64,000 nucleotides of DNA from Photobacterium swingsii (GCF_024346715.1 NZ_AP024852.1:1674001-1738000); one strand, 5' to 3'. Positions 16,560 to 25,328 are shown, numbered from the stretch's first letter. Made by a program: numbers and translations. The notes: generated by a model from the sequence alone, not told the origin.

Positions 16560-16574
16560 TTGTGCAGTGCACAA
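16560..16574. promoter_or_regulatory. Palindrome 1 of the viperin locus (TTGTGCA-G-TGCACAA)
   Basis: TTGTGCAGTGCACAA is a perfect 7-bp-arm palindrome around one central base, 61 bp upstream of the 47-codon gene and just after the viperin gene stop. The same sequence, with the central base changed, occurs upstream of viperin. Repetition at two promoters suggests a shared operator. Confidence 0.6.
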
Positions 16575-16581
16575 AAAAGTT

Positions 16582-17448
16582 TTATTTGTATCGCGCAGAA
16601 AACTTCTTAGGATTAAAGCCACTTTCTTTTAAAGCTATACCTACAGGTGTAGTTAGCAGAGATCGGCTCTTGAGGTACCCGCTGTGAGTATTTTCGTTCT
16701 GAAAAAAGCAACCGCTTGGATCTATCATCAGATATGAACCTCTCATCGAGGCATTATCTTCAATCGACATAACTGAGTTGAGTGACTGATGACGAGTGAC
16801 GAAATTGGTAAAATCACTATCTGATATTTCAGGTATTTCATCGTAGATCCCCAGTACTTGGAGTAGTTTCCATTTATCTGGCTTAACTTCTGAGATTAAG
16901 GAAGATAGGTCTTCATTGATATTGAACTGGTTAACAACAGTATTAATTTTTAGCTCCGTCTTAGGTGCATGCTTTCTTATTAGATGACTGATGTTGCTCA
17001 GTTGTCTCGGTGTGATCACCGAACCACTTCTTGTATTGCGTCCGATCTGTTGTTGGCATGCCTGGTTTGCCGAATCATAGCTAATACCAATCATGCTCAT
17101 ACGATGAGCCTGCTCCTTTATGAAGCTCTCTGTAAGCAGATGACCGTTGGTAATGATTGATATGTCAAAGCCTAAAGATATTGCACAATCAATCGCATCG
17201 ATAAACTTGTTTTTAAGCAGTAACGGTTCGCCACCGGCAAAGTTAAGTCGAACGCTATCGTAGCCAAGCTCTGACTGGACAGGGTTGGGGTTTAAAAAGT
17301 AATTACTGAGGTTTGTCAGTAACTGATTTACAGTGCCTTCTTGTTTGTGAATTTCATTTGGTTTTTCCCATTTTGCATAACAATAGTGACAGTTATAGTT
17401 ACAACGCTCTGTCATGTGAAAGTTGATTACTAGTTGTTTAGTAGACAT
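16582..17448 (-). CDS. pVip: Prokaryotic viperin (radical SAM ddhNTP synthase)
   Basis: The protein has 288 residues from the ATG at 17448 (AGGA upstream). The radical SAM cluster motif is CX3CX2C at C16, C20 and C23 (ERCNYNCHYCYAKW). NFAGGEP follows near residue 90, then IITNGHLL. The second half matches viperins closely: LKINTVVNQFNINEDLSSL, KWKLLQVLGI, and the C-terminal SYLMIDPSGCFF and GFNPKKF segments. Viperins convert nucleoside triphosphates to 3'-deoxy-3',4'-didehydro analogues that stop phage RNA polymerases. The kinase gene nearby supports this role. An in-frame ATG at 17502 lies on the operator palindrome and is less likely. Confidence 0.9.
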   Translation of the reverse strand: MSTKQLVINFHMTERCNYNCHYCYAKWEKPNEIHKQEGTVNQLLTNLSNYFLNPNPVQSELGYDSVRLNFAGGEPLLLKNKFIDAIDCAISLGFDISIITNGHLLTESFIKEQAHRMSMIGISYDSANQACQQQIGRNTRSGSVITPRQLSNISHLIRKHAPKTELKINTVVNQFNINEDLSSLISEVKPDKWKLLQVLGIYDEIPEISDSDFTNFVTRHQSLNSVMSIEDNASMRGSYLMIDPSGCFFQNENTHSGYLKSRSLLTTPVGIALKESGFNPKKFSARYK

Positions 17449-17487
17449 AACACTAATCCTGTAATTGATAACAGGAGTAGTGTTACG

Positions 17488-17502
17488 TTGTGCACTGCAC
17501 AA
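17488..17502. promoter_or_regulatory. Palindrome 2, upstream of viperin (TTGTGCA-C-TGCACAA)
   Basis: The same 15-bp palindrome as at 16560-16574, 40 bp upstream of the viperin ATG and just after the stop of the upstream 234-codon gene. Two identical half-sites flanking one gene, both ahead of start codons on the same strand, point to repressor or activator binding. Confidence 0.65.
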
Positions 17503-17514
17503 AAAAGTGTTTTT

Positions 17515-18219
17515 TTAGTCGGGAAGACGAGAAAGGAAGTGGGTAAAGCTAACGGCCTCTTTATATTGTTGTTGAATAAAACTTACAAGCATTTGCAGGG
17601 TAGTGTCTTTAGCCAGAAGGTCTGAGTCCAAAGTTTGTGCTATTTGATATGCAGCTTCTAGTTCATTATTTAGAAAATCAAGAAGTAGCTGCTCAGTCGC
17701 GGTGAGAGCAAGGCGGTTTTTCAGCAATAGTTCTCGTAATAGACTGGCATTAGTTAGCTTGAAGTTCAGTTGTGGCAGTTGTTCATCTTTGAACGGGGTG
17801 TCCAGTTTTCGTTCAGTTAAGCTGAATTTAGGATCTTTCAGTTGAGTAATAAAGCTGGAAGCTGCCGATGAAAGCTGATGCTTATTTTCGGTGGTATCAA
17901 GGTTATGTAATATCTCTTCGATTAATCGTGCATAACTGTTCCTTTTAGTTGGCTCATGCATAGCTGATCTAACGGTTTTTGGATCACCAAGAAAAGCATC
18001 TAACAGGAATGCATTAAACAGAGGTACTAGTGCCTTAGGTTGTAAATGAACTTTACCTCTTTTACCCATACTGGCGTCAGCAAAACCCTCATTTATTACT
18101 AAAGTTTTGGGAATAGTTTCGTTTCTTACAAATGTGTTAGCTTTGCTGCGTAAGCATGAAGCGTTGATACCAAAAAGCTCTTTGACGGCTTGGTTTGTGT
18201 TTAAATAACTTACTGGCAT
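17515..18219 (-). CDS. Hypothetical protein upstream of viperin; possible regulator
   Basis: The 234-residue protein is soluble and mostly helical. The first 35 residues (NTNQAVKELFGINASCLRSKANTF) could form a helix-turn-helix. No named family is recognised. Its start overlaps the end of the upstream 114-codon gene by 10 bp, and viperin starts 66 bp downstream behind the palindrome. A role as regulator of the palindromic operators is attractive but unproven. Confidence 0.5.
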   Translation of the reverse strand: MPVSYLNTNQAVKELFGINASCLRSKANTFVRNETIPKTLVINEGFADASMGKRGKVHLQPKALVPLFNAFLLDAFLGDPKTVRSAMHEPTKRNSYARLIEEILHNLDTTENKHQLSSAASSFITQLKDPKFSLTERKLDTPFKDEQLPQLNFKLTNASLLRELLLKNRLALTATEQLLLDFLNNELEAAYQIAQTLDSDLLAKDTTLQMLVSFIQQQYKEAVSFTHFLSRLPD

Positions 18220-18554
18220 ACAGCGTCCTGGATAAATCTGTCTTCACTATGGTTATAGGACATATCTAGTTTCGCGATTTTTTGTGCTGCTCTGTATGTT
18301 GAACCGTAATGACAACGTCGGGCCGATTCAAAGTGACTAATTGCTCCGAGGCAATAGCCTGCTCGAAAGCTTTCTTCTTTTGATGTGGTCAAAAAAGCGG
18401 CAAACATTTCATCACCTTTCTTATTGTATAGCTCAATGTATTCTTGACATGCAGATTGAAGAAAAGCAGGAGAGCCTGGATGATTGACTCTATCTGTTTT
18501 CGCAACTGAACAGAAAGATATGCTGATAAGAGTGAGGAAAAGTAATGGTTTCAT
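18210..18554 (-). CDS. Secreted or periplasmic small protein (114 aa)
   Basis: A clear signal peptide (KPLLFLTLISISFCSVAKT) is followed by about 95 residues with paired cysteines (C34, C68, C81 and C113, counted approximately). The region CQEYIELYNKKGDEMFAAF and later FRAGYCLGAISHF recalls Rap1a/Tai-like periplasmic immunity folds, but the match is weak. It overlaps its neighbours on both sides, forming an operon with the membrane gene upstream and the possible regulator downstream. Confidence 0.5.
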   Translation of the reverse strand: MKPLLFLTLISISFCSVAKTDRVNHPGSPAFLQSACQEYIELYNKKGDEMFAAFLTTSKEESFRAGYCLGAISHFESARRCHYGSTYRAAQKIAKLDMSYNHSEDRFIQDAVCQ

Positions 18555-19042
18555 TGTAAGCTGTCCTGAGATTTATCTGATTTAACTTTTTTAGGTGCTG
18601 GCAGGGCTAATTTACTTTCTTGGATAATAAAGATGCTAATTCCAATGCCCGCTAATATTAGAAGGAAGCAAGCTATTTTGAGTACAGGTTCATCTAAATA
18701 GGAGGTGATCATTAATATGTTGTGTCTGATGATGAAGTTTCCGACCAGAAACAAAAAACCCTGTGGTAAAAAGTAACTTTCAATACTTTTAAATATGCCT
18801 GCTTTCGATAATTTAACTGTACGGCAGTAATTGAGAGTTAATCGGGTGAAAGCAATTATAAAAATTAATTCTGAAAAATCTAATTCACTGAATGATATTG
18901 AATACTCAAATATCTGTTTGTATAGCAAATTGGCAAGGGAATAAATACCAAAAAGAGAAATGACTATTTCCCAGAAGTATTTGAAAAGGAGTTTTATTGC
19001 TTTACCTATTCGAGATAGCATTGATTGATGATGTTGTTCCAT
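18551..19042 (-). CDS. Multi-pass membrane protein (163 aa)
   Basis: Four predicted membrane helices span residues of about 15-40, 52-70, 88-108 and 118-142, followed by a short basic tail. It overlaps the following gene by four bases and is the first gene of the leftward viperin-locus operon. No family is recognised. The 245 bp upstream, to the end of repeat B, hold its promoter region. Confidence 0.5.
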   Translation of the reverse strand: MEQHHQSMLSRIGKAIKLLFKYFWEIVISLFGIYSLANLLYKQIFEYSISFSELDFSELIFIIAFTRLTLNYCRTVKLSKAGIFKSIESYFLPQGFLFLVGNFIIRHNILMITSYLDEPVLKIACFLLILAGIGISIFIIQESKLALPAPKKVKSDKSQDSLQ

Positions 19043-19264
19043 GTCTTTGTTTTGTTCTATTCGCTTAAGATATGAAACAGTATACTTATTTTGGCGTATT
19101 GTTGATACCTAACAGTCTAATATTTAGAGGAAAATTGAGTTTTTGGTGATTGTGAGCCTTTGAAATGAACGTGTTCCCATCAGTCGTTGCTAGTTGAGTT
19201 AGTGGATGAGTTGATAGTACTAACAAGTATGAACTCAATACCCGAGTACCTAGTCAGAGCCTAA

Positions 19265-19394
19265 CCTAGTATGTAACTGGGGCACCACAAGTACGACATA
19301 TCGCATTTAAATCTTCGGATGTCCGCGAATCTATAAAACGACTATCACTATCCATACAGAATCTGAGTCCAATTCTGTGAGAGCTAAAAAGCAT
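19265..19394 (-). pseudogene. 5' fragment of the coiled-coil/zinc-finger gene
   Basis: Reading leftwards from ATG at 19394 gives MLFSSHRIGLRFCMDSDSRF and then the CRTC zinc pair, matching the first 40 or so residues of the 431-codon gene at 49506-50801. The match ends at 19265, the edge of repeat B, where a stop follows. The fragment shows that the CoiA-like/coiled-coil gene pair once stood next to both tns operons and was replaced here by the viperin cargo. Confidence 0.8.
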
Positions 19395-19950
19395 TCAACT
19401 TCACCAAAACAAATGTATACCAAAAGGGTTGATTATATGCAATAGACTTCTCATGTGTGGATTTGTAGCCAAAAGTTTGAACCTAGCTGTAAATAGATGA
19501 GGCTATCTTGAAAAACAACATAATAGGTTGGTTATTATATGTTTGCTCATCACCGGACACAGGACGTTCATATGAGATTAAAGGCGTGCAAGTGCATCTT
19601 GATGCCCTCAGAAGTTTAGTCATTAGCACTAACCTGTAAGTCCTGAAGTTTCTCATAATTAGGTTAATGAGATAGGAATTTATTACTTTACAAGAGCCAT
19701 TGCTGAAGAGGAGGGGTGACTTGTTAATGATATTTTTGGATACTAGAAAGCGGGTTCACAAAGGAAGTGTTATGAGCTTTGTTGACTAATTTTGATGGTC
19801 GAGTTGATGTCTAGATACTTGAAATTGATCAAATTTTATTGGTTAAGTGAATTTTTTAAGTTCATGTTTTAGTAAGGTTTTGATGTTAGTTATGCCAATA
19901 TTAATGCGATATCTCTTTGATTCACTTTAAAATATTGAGTGAAAAAAAGC
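19395..19950. other. Conserved noncoding leader upstream of tnsA (copy 1)
   Basis: About 550 bp without a convincing ORF is closely conserved with 50802-51357. Conservation outside genes suggests a transposon end, an RNA or regulatory DNA. Purine-rich GAGGAGGGG lies near 19710. No CRISPR-like repeat was found in it. Confidence 0.5.
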
Positions 19951-19981
19951 TTGATTTTGGATTATGTTAGTACTAACATAA
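19951..19981 (+). promoter_or_regulatory. tnsA promoter with overlapping operator palindrome (copy 1)
   Basis: TTGATT (19951-19956) and TAACAT (19974-19979) are spaced 17 bp apart like -35 and -10 elements. The perfect 20-bp palindrome TTATGTTAGTACTAACATAA (19962-19981) covers the spacer and -10 site. A bound regulator would block the polymerase, so the tns operon is probably repressed through this site. Confidence 0.65.
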
Positions 19982-20062
19982 TCGTAAGTGCTAAAAATGC
20001 GCTTGTTATATGTTGATTTTGCGGCTAATCTTCTCTGTGTCTATAAACAGAGAGGATTTTTC

Positions 20063-20728
20063 ATGCTTGAAAAAAATCACCTAAGAGATGGTTATCTAAA
20101 CGAGAATCACTTCATTGATAACTACCTTATTCATCGAATTTATCGCTATGACAAAGTCAAAGCGATCACATCATTCCCAAGTATCAAACATCCTAAAGCC
20201 CAGCTTTGTGAAAGCACACTTGAAGCAGAGGTTTGCCTCGTCAAAGATTTCGATCCGCGAGTTGTAAAACGTTTGACGCAACCTTTCACTATCGATTTTG
20301 GTGATTTTCGTTATACACCTGATGCCATCACTCGTGAGAGTGATGGAAAAGAATACATAGAAGAAGTGAAACCAGCCTCTGAGCTGGAGAAACCTCAGGT
20401 GATCAAACGATTACGTGAAGTCGAGTGCCGTTTATTTCGCAAAGGTATTAACTTTCGTGTTGTTACAGATGAACTCACTTCAAACCGACTCTATATAGCA
20501 AACCTTTGGCAACTATATCGCCATCGTAGTTACCCTCACGATCTAACTTGGCTTTCAGAGGCGCGTGCCGTTTTTGGTTCTAATTGTCAGTTCGGTGAGC
20601 TTTTTCGTTGGATAGGCGAGCAACGTATAAATATCGCATCTCTCTACTATGCTATTGCCCATCGCGAGGTTTTGTGTGATTTGCAGACTCCATTCAATGA
20701 CCATATGGAGTTGATTCTAAATGCGTGA
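20063..20728 (+). CDS. tnsA: Tn7-like transposase endonuclease subunit TnsA
   Basis: The protein has 221 residues from the ATG at 20063, chosen because AGAGAGG lies just upstream and the length fits TnsA. An in-frame GTG at 19988 abuts the operator and has no ribosome site. The PD-(D/E)XK catalytic pattern is visible: E in ESTLEAE, D in YTPDAI, and ExK in IEEVKPAS. TnsA cuts the 5' ends of the element, giving cut-and-paste transposition with TnsB. The C-terminal winged-helix-like half (ESRLYIANLWQLYRHR region) would contact TnsC. The stop overlaps tnsB (ATGCGTGA). Confidence 0.9.
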   Translation: MLEKNHLRDGYLNENHFIDNYLIHRIYRYDKVKAITSFPSIKHPKAQLCESTLEAEVCLVKDFDPRVVKRLTQPFTIDFGDFRYTPDAITRESDGKEYIEEVKPASELEKPQVIKRLREVECRLFRKGINFRVVTDELTSNRLYIANLWQLYRHRSYPHDLTWLSEARAVFGSNCQFGELFRWIGEQRINIASLYYAIAHREVLCDLQTPFNDHMELILNA

Positions 20729-22676
20729 TAGCTACGGCAATTTTCAAAAAAACCAACGAATAGAAATTTTAGGCAAGAAAGGGTTTATTAAACATATTTG
20801 CCATGAAGACACACTCATAAAATTTGAAAAGACAAAAATTAGCAAGGTATTTGAAACGAGCTATATTCAGCAGATGTTCTGTAATGGCAGCCTTAAAATC
20901 TTAAACACTGAGACGCTGATCCCAACAAAGGAGATGCTGACAGAGCGTGAATATGCAGAACTAGAACGCAAGCGATCGTATGTTGATTACATGCTGGCTC
21001 ATTGCTCAGGAAAGCCTACATCGCAAGACGCATATGACGATATGTTGACCGTGATCCCATCCCAAATCGGCGATTTAAGTCCACCGTCTAAATCGACAGT
21101 TTCCCGCTGGATTAAGGACTATAAAACAGCAGGGTCACACATAATGGCGTTTGCTCCTCGAAAAACGGGGCCGAATCGTAAAAGCCGTGTGCCATTAAGC
21201 CGCTTAGATGATATCTATGACGCCTTGCACCAAGATTATTTGAAACGAAATAACAAGTTCCTTAGTACTATTTATAAGGAGCTCGAGTCTGGATGGAAGC
21301 ATAATAATATTAGCAACTTTCCGTGTCGTTCAACTTTCTACAAGGAGGTTTACGCTTACTTAGATGAGGGGGAGGTTATTGCTTCAACAAAAGGTCAATC
21401 AGCAGCGAACAAACACGATCGTTTAGCCATTGATCAATACCTTGTTACCTCCATTTTAGAGCGGGTAGAAATTGATTCTGCTTATATCAATATTGGTTTG
21501 TATGATGACGATGGTAATTATCTTGGCCCCGCTATTTTAACTGTTGCTATTGATGTATACAGCCGCGCGATCTTAGGTATATCCCTAGAAGTTGGTCGAA
21601 AAGGTGAAAGTACCGAGCATATCGTTGATTGCTTGCGAAGCGCTATATTGCCTAAAACCGATAATGAGGCCATTCCTGAGCAATTTCGCAAAGGGTGGCC
21701 TATGTGTGGGAAACCAGCACAAATTATCTCTGATGCAGGTGCAGGATATGTATCAAAAGCATTTACTTTATTACTGTCCTTTCTAGATGTGTCGCGCCAA
21801 ACCACGCAAGTCAGGCGACCATGGAAGAAGCCGTTTATCGAACGCTTCTTTCGAACATTACGTACCCGCTTTTTACATACGACGCCTGGCTATATGTCTT
21901 CAGGGCGAAAGTCTGAAGAATTAGAGCCCGATCAGACACTAAAAAGAACGGCAACGTTAACGGTCAATGAGTTTAAAAATTGCTTGTATCACTTTATCGT
22001 AAATGATTACCACCATACACCACATAAAAGCCTCAATGGGGCGACACCATTTGACACATGGGAGAAAAAGGCAGCGTACAGCGGAATTAGTTTTCCTGAA
22101 CAGGCTCAGGTTATTCGTATGCTATACCCGCGTTTGAAGGTAGCGACATTGGATCCTTTTAAAGGTGTTCAGTACGAAAATCTTCGGTTCAATTGTAAAG
22201 AGCTTCGAGAGCTTTATTCAAAAATTAAGAAACGTTCGGATAAGAATAACCCAAAGGTAGAACTACTAGCGACGCATGCAGATATGTCTCATGTTGCGGT
22301 TGTTGATCCTATTACTCAAGACTTGATTCACGTCAAATGTGTCCACCCAAGGGTAGTTGCTGGTATGACATTGGCTGAGACAAAAAGCTTTAACGGAACA
22401 ATTCCCGCTGGTGTTACTGGGCCTGTGATTAATTATGCGGAAATGACAGCGGATAGTGTTGCGCGCAAAAAAGCCAAAGATGCTAAGGCGAAACGTGAAC
22501 GACAAAAGGCGAAGGCTGCTAAGAATACGAATAAGCCAGCCAAACTTGATGAGCTGCACGATCTTATGGAACTGCAGTTAAATGATGAGTCATCGTATAA
22601 AGCTTATTTGGGTGCTGACGTTGATGATGACAATTTTACTGGTTTTAGTAAGGGGCTGTGGGATGATGAAGAGTAG
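20721..22676 (+). CDS. tnsB: Tn7-like DDE transposase TnsB
   Basis: The protein has 651 residues. N-terminal helix-turn-helix modules (about 70-215) would bind the transposon ends. The RNase H-like catalytic core has D252 (VEIDSAY), D338 (IISDAGAGYV) and E374 (PFIERFFRTLRTRF). A small beta-barrel-like region and a lysine-rich C-terminus (KKAKDAKAKRERQKAKAAK) follow. The acidic tail would contact TnsC. It overlaps tnsA by 8 bp and tnsC by 14 bp. All catalytic residues are present, so this copy should be active, unlike the second. Confidence 0.9.
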   Translation: MRDSYGNFQKNQRIEILGKKGFIKHICHEDTLIKFEKTKISKVFETSYIQQMFCNGSLKILNTETLIPTKEMLTEREYAELERKRSYVDYMLAHCSGKPTSQDAYDDMLTVIPSQIGDLSPPSKSTVSRWIKDYKTAGSHIMAFAPRKTGPNRKSRVPLSRLDDIYDALHQDYLKRNNKFLSTIYKELESGWKHNNISNFPCRSTFYKEVYAYLDEGEVIASTKGQSAANKHDRLAIDQYLVTSILERVEIDSAYINIGLYDDDGNYLGPAILTVAIDVYSRAILGISLEVGRKGESTEHIVDCLRSAILPKTDNEAIPEQFRKGWPMCGKPAQIISDAGAGYVSKAFTLLLSFLDVSRQTTQVRRPWKKPFIERFFRTLRTRFLHTTPGYMSSGRKSEELEPDQTLKRTATLTVNEFKNCLYHFIVNDYHHTPHKSLNGATPFDTWEKKAAYSGISFPEQAQVIRMLYPRLKVATLDPFKGVQYENLRFNCKELRELYSKIKKRSDKNNPKVELLATHADMSHVAVVDPITQDLIHVKCVHPRVVAGMTLAETKSFNGTIPAGVTGPVINYAEMTADSVARKKAKDAKAKRERQKAKAAKNTNKPAKLDELHDLMELQLNDESSYKAYLGADVDDDNFTGFSKGLWDDEE

Positions 22677-23592
22677 TGTTTTAGCAAAATATCGTAATGA
22701 TGTTCAGTTAGGTTTTAAAGCGACAAAAGTTGAGCATCCGCACTATAAATTAGCCAAAGAGTGTCTGGTTAAGGCCATTGGCTTTTCAGGCACTGATGAC
22801 TTTGAGTCTGTGGCGATTAGCGGCCCCACCGGTGTTGGTAAGAGTACGCTATGTCGGGCTTTTCGTGACGAGGTTAACAGCCAGGTTCCGCCCAATTCTG
22901 ATGAATTGCCCGTTGTCGTTATTACGGCCAAAAATGTCACGACACCTAAGTCATTTTTCAGCGCGCTGCTATATGAACTTGGTGATATTGAACCGACCAA
23001 GGGTACCTCGGAAGATATGAGAATACGGCTTCGTATCCTTATGCAAGGACGAGGCGTGTTGATGATTATTATTGATGAATTTCAAGACTTGTTTGAGGGA
23101 TATACGGGCGAGAAAGCATTTAAAACGGCAATGTTTTATAAGGGGTTTATGAAAGAAACACTCATCCCGATAGTTATTGCTGGTACAGAGTCAGTCGAGC
23201 ATGTGTTGCAAGTTGATGGGCAGTTTCACCGTCTTTATAACTTATATCGGATTCCAAGCTTTTCTATCGATACCCAGCAGGATACGGAATATTACAAGTA
23301 TTTTGTTGATAAGCTGATGAAGCGCTCACCATTACCATCATCTGTCGTCTTTGAAGGCAAGATGTTGGAGCGGCTATTTCTCGCTACAGGCGGTAGTATG
23401 GCATTGCTTAAAAAGCTTATAACAGAAGCTATTCATGTGGCTCAAAAGCGTGATTGTACGGAGCTAAGCAAAGAGATCTTTGCCGATGCTTTTTCGAGTT
23501 ATTTCAAGCTGAGGGAAACGCAGCTAGGGTTTAATCCTTTCTTGGCAACTAGTCAGCAGTTGAATAAGAAACTGATGAGGGGCGTGATCTGA
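22663..23592 (+). CDS. tnsC: Tn7-like AAA+ regulator TnsC
   Basis: About 309 residues start at ATG 22663 or 22666, with AAGGGG upstream. A longer frame from 22582 runs through tnsB coding and is rejected. Walker A is GPTGVGKST and Walker B is MIIIDEFQDL, followed by sensor and arginine-finger regions typical of TnsC/TniB ATPases. TnsC forms filaments on DNA and connects the target selector TniQ to TnsA-TnsB. The stop codon overlaps the tniQ start (TGATG). Confidence 0.9.
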   Translation: MMKSSVLAKYRNDVQLGFKATKVEHPHYKLAKECLVKAIGFSGTDDFESVAISGPTGVGKSTLCRAFRDEVNSQVPPNSDELPVVVITAKNVTTPKSFFSALLYELGDIEPTKGTSEDMRIRLRILMQGRGVLMIIIDEFQDLFEGYTGEKAFKTAMFYKGFMKETLIPIVIAGTESVEHVLQVDGQFHRLYNLYRIPSFSIDTQQDTEYYKYFVDKLMKRSPLPSSVVFEGKMLERLFLATGGSMALLKKLITEAIHVAQKRDCTELSKEIFADAFSSYFKLRETQLGFNPFLATSQQLNKKLMRGVI

Positions 23593-25319
23593 TGGAGTTT
23601 GGTGTACGTGATGAGCACTCTCTGGCAGTTCGCCGTCCGCCAATGCTTGGAGAAAGCCTCAAAAGCTTCCTGTTACGCCTGGCTAACGTTAATGCCTGCA
23701 AATACAAGACATTAGTTAAACACTTGGGGTTTGGGCCGAGCACGTGGTTTACGCCAGGTTCGGCGTCAGAGTCAATGATGTATACGGCGTTAAGCAAAGT
23801 GCTTAACGTCAGCGAACAAGCGCTGTTGGAAATCCTAAGAACACCATCCATGAAAGATCTATGGATACCCAGTGTGATAGGGACGAGTGAAATGAAGGTA
23901 CGCACAGTTCGGGCTTGTCTTAGTTGCTTGTCTGAGGCTCCGTATCACCGTCAGGCATGGCAGCATGCGATGTATTGTGTTTGTACGAAGCATAATGAGC
24001 AGATGATTGATTGCTGTCCACATTGTGGAAATGGCCTTGAGCTGGGCTTTTGCTTGAATGGACGTTGCCATGACTGTGGCTCTCATATGTCAGATGGGCC
24101 TGTACAGGAAATGACAGTGCCTGTATGGCAGAAGGAAGTACTTCAGGGAGCTCAGTCCAGAGAGTTACTTCAATCGTTATTGGGGATGAGCATGGTTGCT
24201 GTTCGGCCGTTGGATTTATTCACCTCGGATATCCGAGTCAGGGATATGCGTGTCGTAGAAGTGATGGCGTTGATGCAAAAGGCCTGGAATTTGCTTCATA
24301 GTTATACTGCCAGGCAGGCATTAAAAGAGGCTCTGAATCGCCGTTGGCATGAGGTGAACCAGGTAATGGGTGAAGAACTACCTCTGACACTGTACCGTGA
24401 GGCTACAGCATTAGCCTTGGCTAATGATAATGCTAGTGATGGCGAATTGGATGCATCGGTATTTGAAAGTGACTCGCGCGAATTGGACATCATCAAAAGT
24501 ACGAAGCGTTTTGCATTCTTGTGTGAAGGTGACTCTACAAGAGGCCTTGTAAAGGCCACCCAACTAATGAAGTTTCTTGGGATAAAACCGAAAGATTTTG
24601 AACAGTTAAGACAGGCTGGAGTCTTTATCCAGATCAATCCTAAGGCAGCCAAGAAAGATGCGCTTTATTGTTTAGAGGCAGTTGCACGCCAGTTTTCAAA
24701 ACTGATTCGGGTTGATAATGTTGAAGAAGGATATGTGGCATATGATGAGTTTGTACCGGTAGCGTGTAAGTTCATCTCTGGGCTGCATGAAGGGAGCGTG
24801 TTAGTGGATATATTTAACTGTGATTTCCCTACACAGTTGCTGTCAAATCAAAAAGGTACAGTGATTGGACGATTGTATGTACACAAAGAATCTTTTTGTG
24901 AAAAGTACACAGAATGTGACATTTATGAATATCAAACGGTTCCAGTAACGTTTCTGCCAGGTTTCTTCGGGACTCAGATGCCCAATGTTAGGGCCGCGTT
25001 AAAAAGTGTTTTTGTTCAAAAGGTTATGGGTTTTGATGTCTTAAGGGCAAAAGAAGATATTCCAACATCTGCTTTAAAAGAAATTCATGATAACTACCTG
25101 ATTTTAAATAAGTGGGCATACTCACATAGCAAGAGTAAGACTAAGTGTCTGTGTGCATTGAAGCGGGCTAAGGTCGAACCCCTAGTGAGGGTCAATGAAG
25201 AGCATTGCAATTCTTTTGAGATATATCCTAAGAGTGCAGAACATGTACTACTTGATAGATATGATGAGTTGGCCCAGAACTATGAGGGTAGGAAGCGAAG
25301 GCGAAAAAGTGAGTTTTAA
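23592..25319 (+). CDS. tniQ: TniQ/TnsD-family target selector
   Basis: The protein has 575 residues, near the size of TnsD and longer than CRISPR-associated TniQ. It starts RRPPMLGESLKSFLLRLANV, the TniQ signature. Zinc-finger cysteines and histidines follow between about residues 112 and 165 (CLSCLSEAPYH, CCPHCGNGLEL, CHDCGSH). The 400-residue C-terminal part probably reads the target DNA. Since the elements lie inside an integron array, the target may be a cassette or attC-linked sequence, but this is inference. A strong terminator follows. Confidence 0.88.
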   Translation: MEFGVRDEHSLAVRRPPMLGESLKSFLLRLANVNACKYKTLVKHLGFGPSTWFTPGSASESMMYTALSKVLNVSEQALLEILRTPSMKDLWIPSVIGTSEMKVRTVRACLSCLSEAPYHRQAWQHAMYCVCTKHNEQMIDCCPHCGNGLELGFCLNGRCHDCGSHMSDGPVQEMTVPVWQKEVLQGAQSRELLQSLLGMSMVAVRPLDLFTSDIRVRDMRVVEVMALMQKAWNLLHSYTARQALKEALNRRWHEVNQVMGEELPLTLYREATALALANDNASDGELDASVFESDSRELDIIKSTKRFAFLCEGDSTRGLVKATQLMKFLGIKPKDFEQLRQAGVFIQINPKAAKKDALYCLEAVARQFSKLIRVDNVEEGYVAYDEFVPVACKFISGLHEGSVLVDIFNCDFPTQLLSNQKGTVIGRLYVHKESFCEKYTECDIYEYQTVPVTFLPGFFGTQMPNVRAALKSVFVQKVMGFDVLRAKEDIPTSALKEIHDNYLILNKWAYSHSKSKTKCLCALKRAKVEPLVRVNEEHCNSFEIYPKSAEHVLLDRYDELAQNYEGRKRRRKSEF

Positions 25320-25328
25320 AAGTTAAGA

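Noticed and set aside
19988..20062. Longer TnsA N-terminus from GTG at 19988
   Set aside because: It begins 7 bp after the operator and lacks a Shine-Dalgarno sequence; ATG at 20063 has AGAGAGG and gives the normal length.
22582..22662. Longer TnsC N-terminus
   Set aside because: The extra 27 residues are read from tnsB coding sequence in another frame. ATG at 22663 has a ribosome site and fits the family.
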